Shown here: positions 13,311-24,337 of the stretch, one piece after another
Numbering within the stretch: the stretch's first letter is position 1
How the letters are laid out: each line of letters opens with the position of its first letter
NCBI GenBank assembly: GCA_009761415.1
Contig: QUOL01000019.1
Coordinates: 372,001 to 436,000, forward strand
Length of the DNA stretch: 64,000 nt
From: Sarcomyxa edulis
Taxonomy: Eukaryota; Basidiomycota; Agaricomycetes; Agaricales; Mycenaceae
Reading direction: 5' to 3'
The notes under the pieces: generated by a model
Databases searched by the model: none
What the model saw: the letters and a program-made list of their open reading frames with translations, nothing else
What the model was told of the DNA's origin: nothing
Made by a program: the position numbers and the translations under genes

Positions 13311-14018
13311 AATGATGGAAGTCCGAGAAAGAAATGCAAGTTATTTGCGGCTGCCGTCGTCCTTAGAAATACACAGCGATCGATCAGTCGGAACTCGGGC
13401 CAGAGACCGGGGACTGGTACGAGATCTATATACATATACAACTGAAAGCGCTGTAGAACTATTACCGTGCAGAATTATCTCCGAATAGCTGTCCTCGATC
13501 TTCTCTCCAACCCACGGATGTCTTAAAGGCAGATCGAAAAATTGTCCAAGTGGCACTTGTGTGGCACAGCCTGCAAAATCAGAGGAACGTTCCATGTATG
13601 GTACATCCGAGTGCAATTGACTTCCAATTCTAATCTTGGATGCTCTTTCAAAAGAGGACCTCCTCAACAAACAGCGCTAGCTCTCGCACCTGACCGTACT
13701 CTTCCCAAACCCTTTCAAGTTTTCGAACGACTTGGAACGATTGAGGCATCGTCATATCTGCTAGTAGAATCATATAACAATGCTAGTGATACTGGCCCCG
13801 AAGCTTAAATGTCAGTACACATCTACGTAGTATGCTAGAGTGCTAATCATCACCGTTCAAAGATACCAGTGGTATCTCCCGATACAAAAGACGTGCTCGA
13901 TCTTTGGACTACCTCGAAACTACGGATGTCTTGAAGAACTCTCCCATAACTAGTCACTAGATAAACGCTCAAGTCATAGTATATCCGACTCTCCGAGTCC
14001 CAGTTGTCAAGTCTGTCC
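13311..14018. other. Intergenic, about 700 bases, possible small unassigned gene
   Basis: Lies upstream of SWC5 and downstream of the acetyltransferase. On the minus strand a short frame near 13650-13780 encodes a protein-like helix (VVRKLERVWEEYGQVREL), and another frame at 13341-13670 is open for over 100 codons, but I could not join them with convincing splice sites. I do not call a gene. Confidence 0.3.
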
Positions 14019-15255
14019 CTAGTGTTCATCCAAAGAGGACTGATTTTCCTCGCCGAACATGTCTTCCAGTTCTGAGAGATCCATACCATCTTCATCAAAC
14101 TCGAAATCCTTCTCACCCATCGACATTTGCCTCGCTATTTCTATGATCTCTTCTTCCTCCACTTCATCAACTCCACTGCCGAAAACTCTGTTCTCCCATT
14201 CCAAGACAGCCGCCTTTCGTTCCTTTTCCTTCCTTGAAGCAGAGGAAGTATCACCGGCGCGAATAGTCTCCATACTACTCGTCCGAGTCAACTTGACGAA
14301 CGCCCTAGTCTCGTCCCATCGAAGGAGCTCCTCGATCTCTCGTTCGTGACGAAGTAATAACGCGTCCCACATTGACTTTGGAGCCGGTCTACGATGACGG
14401 GTTACCGAGCGCATTGCCCAGTCTGAGTCCAGCATGCCGAGATACGTCACATCCTTCCATTCGTTGCTGACTGGACTGAACAATGATCGACGACGCGTCC
14501 CTTCATGAGCGAATCTCCTGTCAATTTTTTTCAGTGTCAGTACATATATTACAAGCTGCTGTACGAGACTGACCGACTCACATCTGTGTGAACAGCGATA
14601 ACGCCTTGTCGTTTCCTGGAAACTGCAAGACAGCAGCCTGCACACGATGGTATTTCGCTTCATCGAAGGCCCATCGAAGTGTTAGCTCAAGAGCTTGTCG
14701 GGCATAACCACATCGGCGATGCTGTGGATCTATGATGATGCCAATGTTGGCCACGGAGGACAGTGAAGACTTGAGAGACGTCAGGTACACGAATCCGACC
14801 ACTACATCCTCGATTTGCGATGAACTTGTTTGGGTAACATCAACGAGGGCGTCCACACTCGTGCCGTGCTTAACTTCGATCGGTTCACCGTCGGATTCTT
14901 CAGCATCACTAGTATCGATACTAGTATTAGAATTGAGGTTGGCATTTGTATGATCGGAAACATCAAGGAATCGACCATCCCGCTGGGCATCAACGAAATC
15001 CTGCGTCATCCTTTGACGATCTACGGCAAGTTTCGCATCATCTGGCCTCGCCTTCTTGTATATCAAAGCGAAATACGACGCAGTCAGCGCGAACGTGATT
15101 AGACCGAGGTCAGGAGATAGACTCGTCTCGACAGCGCAAGGATGGAGTTCATCCCAAAGACGGTTTTGCTCCTGAAGCTTGTTCAGCGTCTCTTTGTCTG
15201 GCCAGGTGGGATCGTACAGGAGGTGGGATCGGTGAGAAAGGTATATGTCTGACAT
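14019..15255 (-). CDS. GNAT-family N-acetyltransferase with C-terminal extension
   Basis: One intron near 14520-14578 joins two exons into a protein of about 390 residues. The GNAT fold occupies the first exon: a beta strand VVVGFVYLTSL, then the acetyl-CoA loop IIIDPQHRRCGYARQAL (Arg/Gln-x2-Gly-x-Ala type), and HRVQAAVLQFPGNDKALSLF, the usual strand 5 and Asn-containing segment. A non-conserved insert of about 70 residues (near residues 85-150, with DTSDAEESDGEP) interrupts the domain. The second exon begins RFAHEGTRRRSLF, the typical GNAT end, then adds about 140 residues rich in Glu and Arg that end in acidic DLSELEDMFGEE. The substrate is unknown. The divided layout suggests a protein or peptide acetyltransferase, but that is a guess. 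Confidence 0.75.
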
Positions 15256-15746
15256 TGCCTACTATCTAGATCGAGGTGAGGAGAGAGAGATAAGTGGAAG
15301 AAACGAAGAAGACACTCAGCGCTCAGCACGATCACGTCGTTGCATTTAGGCGCTCAGCGCTCAGGGCGCTCGCAAAATGAATGATGCTGCGCTTGCCACG
15401 CATCGGAAACTTAAGCATTTTGAGGCTTGCTCGACTTGCCGCGACCAAAGTATGACGGTGCTGTTTTGCGAGACATCATAACATGTTCGAACATTGTGAC
15501 CCCAAGATTGGAACATGACAAGCACGAATCGTTGGTGTAGCATCTCGGATCTGTCAGTACCCCGAGACAACGTACAGGAAACCGACACCATGGAGCCTGA
15601 TGAGTGCTGAACCGTGCTCTTGAAGGTGGGGACATGTATGGCCGAGACGCATAATGGATTTGCATGTCATATGGAAGTGCGTATAAAAGCAGTAGGAGTA
15701 AGATAGAAGAAACAGAAAACGACCACGACCGTGCGTGATGATACGC
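15256..15746. other. Intergenic, about 490 bases
   Basis: Lies between the 5' end of the acetyltransferase and the 3' end of eL42, both minus strand. A direct repeat of aggcgctcagcgctcag-like units appears near 15316-15365. Nothing else is supported. Confidence 0.4.
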
Positions 15747-16425
<679 letters not shown>

Positions 16426-17435
16426 TTTGTTGGCGACGACGACGACGAGAAACGGTCCGAATTGAGCACTGAGCTAGTAGGTGATGGGAAAATTGGCGCA
16501 TGAACTGTACAGCTGAATCACACGAGGCACGCCACATGGCATTGCACAGCCACTGTGACTCGGTCACATCCTTCGATAGTCGCGACCCCTGTAGTTGGAA
16601 TTGCTCTATCTGCACTGTGCAGCGATAATCCTGGAATCCTATCGCGATCTCACCTGTATCGTGTTTTTGTCAACCCATCATCACTCAATGTCGTCTCGGA
16701 TTGCCTGTTTCTTACACTCTTGTGGCGCTCCGTGTGGCTATATTCTGGACAGTCAATCCTTCCAGTCAAAGCCGCCTTCCCATTTTCAACTACTGGCCTT
16801 GTATTCCACACCATCTTCCGCAATTTCCAGTTTATGCTGTCCTGTGCACCACGCTTCTCCAGTTTGCTGGACGCCCACAGCCAGTCATTCGCTCCACAAC
16901 GGTCGGCCTCCTCCCACTACATGTATATTCGTCTCAACTTGGCAGTACTCTCCCTGTGTAGTATTTACTTTATAGCAAAGGTGGCAATTTTGTTCCAAAC
17001 CCCTGGTGTGGCGCAAAGACGAAATGCCAGTACGATCAGTCTCCTTCCTTCCAGTCGGGGAAAATGAGTCAACAATCAATTGACCCTCAAGAAATCGATT
17101 TGAATCTTCAATGCGATCCACATGACAAATCCTTGTCCTTTCAAGCAGCTTTTACTGCACGGGGCATGGGTCTGTAAACACGAGGAAGACGTAGCTGTCG
17201 CCTGGAGCATAACCTGAGGCCTGGTCGTTTTGAGCGATGACATGCCATCTGAAGTTCAGTAAGATCATCTTGTTATCCACGATCATCTTGACTATCACAG
17301 GACGATTTCTGAGAGCTTTTGTGGCTGTAGACAGTGTTGGTGGAACAGTATACGGCTGCTCCTCGTTCGGGACGTCTTCGAGATTTATCCTTTAAATTGC
17401 CGCCCAAAGATATTTCTGTTATGTCCCCTATGTCA
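16426..17435. promoter_or_regulatory. Upstream region of eL42 and 3' flank of HIS5
   Basis: About 1 kb without a supported gene; it must contain the eL42 promoter. A 170-codon plus-strand frame at 16555-17067 lacks any domain or protein-like composition. Nothing else was recognised. Confidence 0.4.
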
Positions 17436-18822
17436 CTACATACTGCTCAACACCTTCTCAAACATCCTCTTCACAACCTCGTTTTCCTCTTCACTACCCA
17501 CAGTGATTCTCAGGCATCCCTCGCATCCCATTTCATTGCCTCTGAACCTCACAACAACACCATTCTCTTCCGCTAACGCCTTGTATACCTTCTGCGCTCG
17601 TACGTTGTCAGGTGTACCGGTCTTCTTGTCCAATACAGGGATTAGAAGGAAATTCGCATCATTACCACCGATGCTTGATCCAAGTCCCAAAGGTGCAAGG
17701 GTGCTCAGGGATTGCAGGAGAGTTGCGCGAGACGCTACTAGGGTGGCAACCTTTTGGCGCATGGACGTTACTGCATCGGGCGACAGAGCAGAGAGAGCTA
17801 AGTGGGCTGTGGGAGTGGATATATTGTACGGTGCTTTGGTATTTGTTAGAATTTGGATGAGAGGTGGTTGGGCGATAGCAATTCCCAGTCTGTTCGGAGA
17901 GACCTCTGAGCCCCATAAATCGAAGCGGGAAATGACGGTAGTGTACATACCGAATAGCAGCCAGACCGAAGCTTTTACTCAGGGTTTGAGATACACATAG
18001 ATTGGCGTAGTCCTTCACGAGGCTAACAGCGCTAGAACCCTCGCTCGCAAAGTCGATGTAGGCCTCATCGACTACCACGATACCTTTGAAATTGGGATAA
18101 TCAAGAAGGGATTTGATGGATGATAGTGATATCAAAGTTCCAGTGGGATTCCCCGGCGAACATAGGAATATCAGTTTTATCGAAGGGTCCGCATCGATAG
18201 CTGATTTTATCTATAGTCAACTTGGTCAATCTCCGAAAGTATTCGCGTGCGACAGTCTGGGACAAGATCCCACCTCTTCCAGTCGTATTGAGAAACGACC
18301 CGTCTCTCCACCCTCACCATCCTTCCCGCTCAGCTCCAAAGGGCATTTGACAATTCCGACATCGTTCACTTGCGCGCAAACCGAGTACATTCCATAAGTG
18401 GGCGGCGTGATGAGGATCTTTTCCGACCCTCCTGGCGTGACGCAGACTCTCATTAGAAGATCTATCACTTCGTCTGACCCGACACCTAGAAAGACATGAT
18501 CGGGACTTGGTATTGAACGAAGAGCTGCTATACGAGATTTGATGGGGTCATGAGAGGGATCTGGGTAGCGGTGTAAGTTCAAGTCTAAGGTGTCTACGTC
18601 TAGTCCCGAATCACGACTGTATATTGAGCTGGGAGTATTGTTGCGAGGAATGGAATGTCCAAGAGCGTTTTCGTTGGCATCAAGTAGGATACCGTCTTGA
18701 TAGTCGTCTCGAGCACATCTGTACGGATGAAGGGCCAAGATGTTGGGTCGGATGACTCTTTCGATGTCGAAATGAGCGGGCTTGATGGGCTCGAGAGATG
18801 GTGCGAGACCGAGGATTGGCAT
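17436..18822 (-). CDS. HIS5: Histidinol-phosphate aminotransferase
   Basis: PLP enzyme of histidine biosynthesis that transaminates imidazole acetol phosphate with glutamate to give L-histidinol phosphate. Three exons. The N-terminus has VIRPNILALHPYRCARDDY and LLDANENALG, hallmarks of this enzyme. Then come VFLGVGSDEVIDLL and TPPTYGMY; after an intron, FLCSPGNPTGT and VVDEAYIDFA; the PLP lysine is in SQTLSKSFGLAAIR. The next intron joins AAIR to LGIAIAQPP, and the C-terminus includes VVVRFRGNEMGCEGCLRITVG with the phosphate-binding Arg. All active-site residues are present at roughly 420 residues, so it should be functional, probably cytosolic. The start at 18822 is the first ATG upstream of conserved sequence. 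Confidence 0.95.
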
Positions 18823-19364
18823 CTTGGCTCTCAGAGGTGGATGAGGGGAAGATTGGCTTTTTTAGTTTCAAAGTGGTCTCCGAAAACGAGTCATCTCGCG
18901 ATAAGATTGGAAAACACAATAGATTAGATTAGATCCCCGATCACTGATATTGTCGCCTCAGTACTGCGGTATCGCGCAGCAGCCCAACAGCAATTTTCCG
19001 AGCTCGAGTGTCCGACTCGGATGCGTCAAAAATCATTTCTTCCACGCCTTGTGCGATACGAAGCTCTGAAACATACATCAGAGGCACGTAGGCTTCTGGA
19101 ACACCGACATATGTCGCAAATTTCCAAATCAAGTTGTAAGGCCTTGCAACCAACCGGAAGGCCGTAAGGCACGCCCGGCTCTTGCAGGCCGAACTCAACC
19201 CTCCAAGACCCTTGCAAGGTGACCTTGCAACCGGCTGGCAACCGGCTTGCAAGAGGGACCGCCCGGGGCCGAAAAACGAACCGGGCCCTGGCGGGCGTGG
19301 TCATTATCTTTCGTATCTTATCGCGATCTTACATTATTGACACATTAGTTAACTGGATTGATAG
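18823..19364. repeat. GC-rich repeat-bearing flank of the island
   Basis: From about 19130 to 19290 the DNA has several interspersed ttgcaa and ccggc motifs (cttgcaaggtgaccttgcaa, then ggctggcaaccggcttgcaa), unlike the neighbouring genes. A related motif set occurs at 21400-21480 on the other side of the DUF6698-like gene. A minus-strand frame of about 100 codons ends at 18941 with protein-like sequence (SDTRARKIAVGLLRDTAV) but no recognised family. It may be a terminal part of a mobile element; only the repeats are seen directly. Confidence 0.4.
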
Positions 19365-19450
19365 AGAGTCGAACCAGCGACCTCAGGACTTCAGAGATAA
19401 ATAACCAAATAAAACTTACCGTTACACTAAACTAGCTATAATAGTTATGG
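19365..19450 (-). mobile_element. tRNA-derived SINE-like sequence (decayed pol III promoter)
   Basis: On the minus strand the DNA reads like a tRNA head: an A-box-like TAGCTAGTTTAGTGTAACGG at about 19420-19439, and a B-box-like GGTTCGACTCT at 19367-19377 after GAGGTCGCT. The spacing is tRNA-like, but the T-arm stem pairs at only two of five positions and the acceptor arm does not form, so it is not a working tRNA. A tRNA-derived SINE or relic is the best reading. Element ends and target-site duplications were not determined. Confidence 0.45.
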
Positions 19451-19597
19451 CGCTGAGCTCCCCATGACAGGTAGGGACACGTGATACAGTACTTGCCTCC
19501 GAGTCATTCTGCGAACAACAACAAATTTATAACACAACGAGAAGCATGACTTTGATTCAATGGTATACATGTACATTGGTAACACTAGACCACTTTC

Positions 19598-21263
19598 TTA
19601 TAAACCATCCTCATCTTCCTCGAGCTCCACTTCGGTCGATTTGGCAATGCGTGAACGGGTTGTCCGAGCTGCCCTCCTTGTTGGAACATCCGTGGCCTTT
19701 CCCTTTCCCTTCGCCTTCGCCCTTTTGCTTTGCTCCACAGGAACAACAGCACTATCATTCTCATTTGAAAGACCTGGACGATGAGCTGTAAACAGAAAGA
19801 TCAATTCAAAAGGACTGACTAGATATTAGCAAGACATACCTTCAGTGGTGACTGGATCATTGATGGTTTGCAGTATAGCAATGTCATTCTCATCATCGGT
19901 TTCCATGTCCAAGCCCTGCATTGCACGTTCAATATCCGTAAGGTTGATACGGTCTCCAGAGGTAGGGGAAGCAGTTGTGGTGCCGTGATTGGAAGAGTCA
20001 GGGAAAACATTAGAATCCCACCAGTTCAAAAGGTCTTTCACTGTCTTGCTTTCCGCCTTTGTTATGAGGATTTTCTTGTAAGACTCAAAGTCGTGTCGAT
20101 AATCAATTTTCGAGATGGTACCTTTCGAATTGAATTCGGTATCGGGAGAAATTATGTATCGTGCCTACAGCAGAAGAGAAATTAGTTTATTTCAAGTCTA
20201 CCGATTAAAAAAATAAAGATTGATATTCACCACGATTGCAGACCAAGCAATTGCACCTGGAGTAGTTTTTGAAACATCCCATATCCGACCGTTTGTCTTG
20301 TTCTTTGGATTGAGCTTGCTGCCACCAACTGCATCTTTTCCATACAAAACAAAACTCAAGAGCTACAGACAGTGTAAGGCAGAAACATATTGATGTGAAT
20401 AATATGACATACCCTTGGAAGAATTGGATTGCGAAAGACTTGTTTTGCATCCATACGTCCGTCTGGATATAAAATGGGGGCCATCGTAGGATAAGTAGAC
20501 TGCGATGTGTCGAATTTGAGCATCCTCTGAAATGCTGAAACAGTTGCTCGATCAATGTTTGTCCTTAGGGGGTACATAGTCGGGGGGACTTCGAGCTGAA
20601 ATATAAGGGGGGCATGTGCACGTATCTTGTTGAGCAAGGAGGAACGGGTATCGTTAGATCCTTTATGAAACTAGTAAAATGTGTTAGTAAAGTAAACCAG
20701 CACTCAAATTTGGAATTTACATCACCTGCTGTCTGAAAATAGCACCGTCCTGGAGCAGTAGCTTATGGAGCTTCTCAGGGACCCACTCATAGATCTCCGC
20801 AATGACGCCTAGTTTCGCAGACAACTCGGACGAATACCTGTCTTTACTGTTTGGGAGCAGCGCCGGACGGGGTTGGCCAAATGCCGAAGCATCGACCCAA
20901 GGCTCCATCATAACTCCGAACCCCCTTCCTGAAGTACGTATCTCGAGTTCGGTACCTGAAATGGCAGGTTTCTTCTTGCGCCCGCGTGACCGATCCCTGA
21001 GCTCTACCCTCAATGTCGCATTCTCGAGAGCCAACCGACGTATCTCCTTCGTGGCTTCACCAAGGGCAAGCTGCGTGTCTTTCAATGCCTGAGATCCTTG
21101 AGTTGTGAGGCATTGATATCCCAATAGACAGCTTTTTGGCACTCACCAATTGATATGCACTGAGTGAAGCACCCTCTCGGGGAGAATCAGGTACCCGGGG
21201 GATGTTGACTGGAGTCTCTGCTATATCCGAGTCAGAGCTAGAGTCAGAGATGTCAGAATCCAT
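19598..21263 (-). CDS. DUF6698-like protein of unknown function
   Basis: Multi-exon gene of about 400 residues. The N-terminus is acidic and Ser-rich (MDSDISDSSSDSDIAETP), then after an intron a short coiled coil (LALGEATKEIRRLALENATL) and basic RGRKKK. The central part carries the pattern I associate with the basidiomycete family DUF6698: LLSFVLYGKDAV, then GRIWDVSKTTPGAIAWSAIV, ARYIISPDTEF and YRHDFESYKKIL. The C-terminus is basic and low-complexity (KAKGKGKATDVPTRRAARTT). The function is unknown; the family is, as I recall, abundant and patchy in agarics, as mobile or rapidly duplicating genes are. Repeat-rich DNA flanks it on both sides and a SINE-like relic lies just beyond its 3' end. 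Confidence 0.6.
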
Positions 21264-21325
21264 GTCTCGTTGTCACTTCAGATGTAGAGTGCAAGCAGGG
21301 AGTGTAATATGTGATGTAGCGAGGT

Positions 21326-21475
21326 CAATCGATGCAGCGGTGTCGATCGATGTCGATCGATGTCGTTGCGATTATCTTACAACCTTAACCCCAGTCTTGC
21401 ATGTGACTTGCAAGGTTTGGCCGCGGCTTGTGATCGGCTTGCGATCGGCTTGCGATCGGCTTGCAACGGCACGTT
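21326..21475. repeat. Short tandem repeats beside the DUF6698-like gene
   Basis: An 11-base unit of type cttgcgatcgg repeats four times at about 21427-21470, the first and last copies degenerate. Just before it, tgtcgatcga occurs in overlapping decamer copies near 21343-21363. The same ttgcaa and cggcttgc words occur near 19200-19255, so the two sites bracket the gene. Consistent with element ends or subterminal repeats; not proven. Confidence 0.6.
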
Positions 21476-21490
21476 CTTGCAAGGCGCTTT

Positions 21491-22033
21491 TTAAATTTCC
21501 GACATAAGAAACCCAATGCGCTCTGAAGCTGCTTCCGACATCCTTTCATGCGTAATGGGACGTTCGAGGATTTCACTCAAGATAGATGCAATACAAGACT
21601 TACACTGGGATAGGTGGGAGTTCCATCGTGCAGTCGACTCACCTCCTTGAATGACACTGACGAGTACGCTGCACGAGTGTGACCTGCGTACCAGGTAGTC
21701 TTCCGATTCCGGAGACGAAGACCTCAGCAACATGACTTTTTCACGATAAGTACCCGAGGTTTGAAGGAAGTTCACCATGCGCACTCTCAATTGCAAAGTC
21801 CATGTGTCGCGTCTTCCCGCCCTTATCTCTGCTATTGTAGTATGGGTGTATCGATCCGTTATTGACTCTAAATTGCCTTCAACTTTGATAGGGGAAGACT
21901 CGAAGAGTACACAGACTGAAGGGAGACTTGAGGGAGACTTGGACAGCCTAAAGATGAATATGATCAAGAATGTCAAAAGATTTGTTTCGGATTGAAAATC
22001 AAGATTCGTCGATCTCATGTTCTCTCCCGCCAA
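21491..22033 (-). CDS. Hypothetical protein, doubtful
   Basis: A 180-codon frame without introns. No domain is recognised. The C-terminal half has a protein-like look (CIASILSEILERPITHERMS) and the N-terminus has a hydrophobic stretch (LLTFLIIFIFRLS). It lies in the repeat-bearing island next to the DUF6698-like gene, so it may be a chance frame or a fragment of an element. Confidence 0.2.
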   Translation of the reverse strand: MAGENMRSTNLDFQSETNLLTFLIIFIFRLSKSPSSLPSVCVLFESSPIKVEGNLESITDRYTHTTIAEIRAGRRDTWTLQLRVRMVNFLQTSGTYREKVMLLRSSSPESEDYLVRRSHSCSVLVSVIQGGESTARWNSHLSQCKSCIASILSEILERPITHERMSEAASERIGFLMSEI

Positions 22034-22410
22034 ATTGAACCTGGACTCCTCCGAGTCAGGCTGCCCTTCGGGGTGTGTCTCAATCCTGGTGGACGTGATC
22101 TCCTGGTGGATTTACTGATAATGTTGCACTCGCCGAGCTCAGGCTGCAAGTGACCGACTTAGGATCAACTTGTGATCGTTTCTCACTGCTGTCTACCTAC
22201 TATTCACTGACAGCTTGTAGATTATCCCCGTTGAATCCGACAATGGGCAGGGAGCAGGGAAGCTTCATCCAATGCTTCTACTACTTAGTCTCGAATAAGC
22301 TGATTTTTTACACAGGTCTGATATATCTAGATCGTGCCTGAACTTTGGCCCCCAACAGCGTTCAACTGCGACAGTTGAGCGCTTGTTGGGCTATGGTATA
22401 AACTGCCTCG

Positions 22411-24092
22411 ATGCACATCGTTGCAGCCTTCATCATTCCCCCAATGTCTTCTGTTCCTACCAATGTGAGCCACTCTGATATTGTATGGTTGTAAGTGAAT
22501 ATCAATGTCAATGCTGTTTGTACACTTACTGATCGTATCTCAACAGGGCTGGACCTCGTGTAAGCTCGTACTACAACAGTCATTCACACTATAGTCGGAG
22601 TACTGACGTGAATAGTTCTTGGGCATCCTATTCAACTGGAGTCTCCTCGGTCTCCTCACCGCGCAGGTCTATGTCTACTACCTCTCATTTCCCAAAGACC
22701 GCACCATGAATAAATTACTGGGTACCATTCTGTCTCTTGTTCCATATCTCGAATGTTGACCAGTATCGAGTCTAGTGTATGGCCTGTACATTTGCGACTG
22801 GGCACAGACATGTTCAGCCACATACGACGCGTTTCAGTGGTTTGTATACGGTTGGGGGGATATCGCGCAACTCTACGGGTTATGGTCTACTTGGCTGAAT
22901 GTGCCCGTTTTTGGGAGTCTCATCGGAGCCACAGTGCAGGTAAGTGTCATCTGTTTCATTCAGCCCTCACAAGTATCACGAGTGATTGATAGGCGTGGCA
23001 CAGTTGTTCTTCGCATGGCGAATATTCGTGCTTGGGAACTCCTGGATACTATCAGGAATGATATCCATGGTATGTCATTCCCTTTAACCATCTAATTCTT
23101 GATATTTTGACCGTCCTGGTTTGGTAGTTGGGATTGTTGCAACTCGGTGGTGGCATGGCTGTAGCTTACTACGTCAGTTTATCCATTTATTACATGCTCG
23201 TAGGATAAACCATGCTGACGCAAAACCTTGGGGGCAGGTACACAGACTTCCATTCGAGATTGCTCGTTCTGGGGCCCTAGATCGTGTAGTAGGGGTAAGC
23301 TCCTTTCAAGTCTCACTATTTATTGTCATTCATCTGTCGAGCTAGGTACGTTTAGGTGGAAGCGCAGCGGCGGATATTCTAATTGCCATGTCAATGACCT
23401 ACTTTGTGTGTTCTCGCTCTCTTTGGATCCAATAGGTTTCATCTTGACAATTGACTAGCTGGTGCGCTCTCGCGAGCATGCTGTAGGGCACCTGAATAAT
23501 GTCATAACACGTCTGATCAGACTAACGATTGAAACGGGGTCTGTAACGGGTACGTCAATATCTCACCGTCATTAACTCCCAATTGAACTATTATGCTTTT
23601 GTGAAATTGGATGTACAGCTATCGCAGCAATTGTCGACCTTGTCTTTTTCTTGACTCTGCACAATGGAATGCACCAAGTCAGTGGGGTCATCCTTGGCAA
23701 ATTGTGTGTTTCTGGATTGTTGCCCATTTTCTCTCTCTCCGCTTTATTGCTGAGACCGCACATACCCCACAGATACTCCAATACATTGCTTGTGCTATTC
23801 AACAACCGTGCAATCATGGCGCAATCAAGCTTTTATTCAGGCGATAGCTCCTCCCGAACGGCTCCTGTGGGACGGCTGTTCCCTCGTCGTGTACCTGACA
23901 CCATAGAACTGAGTGATACCATTCCATCCGAGCTCGGGGCCACTTTGCAGACACGAAGTAACTATGAGATTGATCAAAACCGTGTGTTCGTAAGTCCATC
24001 ATTCCATCCATTCAAGATCTCAACGGAAATACTGATCTCATTGACCACAGCGCTCAGGTACTGAAGTGTACGACCTGAAAGCTAAAGCTTGA
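22411..24092 (+). CDS. DUF6534-like seven-helix membrane protein
   Basis: Integral membrane protein of the large agaric family with a C-terminal DUF6534 domain, predicted plasma-membrane proteins of unknown role (receptor-like by topology). Exons include FLGILFNWSLLGLLTAQVYV and YYLSFPKDRT (helix 2 and loop), IGATVQ near 22930, ADILIAMSMTYF|LVRSREHAVGHL, then RLIRLTIETGSVT|AIAAIVDLVFFLT and LGKL|YSNTLLVLFNNR, the diagnostic DUF6534 block. A final exon adds RSGTEVYDLKAKA. The first exon is uncertain: ATGs at 22411 and 22444 are in the same frame, but neither splices cleanly to the second transmembrane exon. About eight introns. Similar proteins lie at 36678 and 38667. Confidence 0.65.
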
Positions 24093-24337
24093 TGTATGTG
24101 GCATTGTCTTGGAGCCGATTGGCTATGTTTATGCAACTTGATCGTCTCAAGGGTACACTGCAAGACATCACAAAGACTTTGAGGGGCCATGCTACCGGTG
24201 ATATTGATTTCGAGACACAAAGAATTAAGTACATATCGGAGATGTTAAACTGCCGAGAGCTCGATTAACAAAAATCTGAGAAAATCGGGATCAGAAACAA
24301 TTATCCATGGCAGCTAGGTGATTGACATACAGATCCA

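Noticed and set aside
16555..17067. 170-codon open frame upstream of eL42
   Set aside because: Composition is not protein-like, there is no family match, and it occupies the eL42 promoter.
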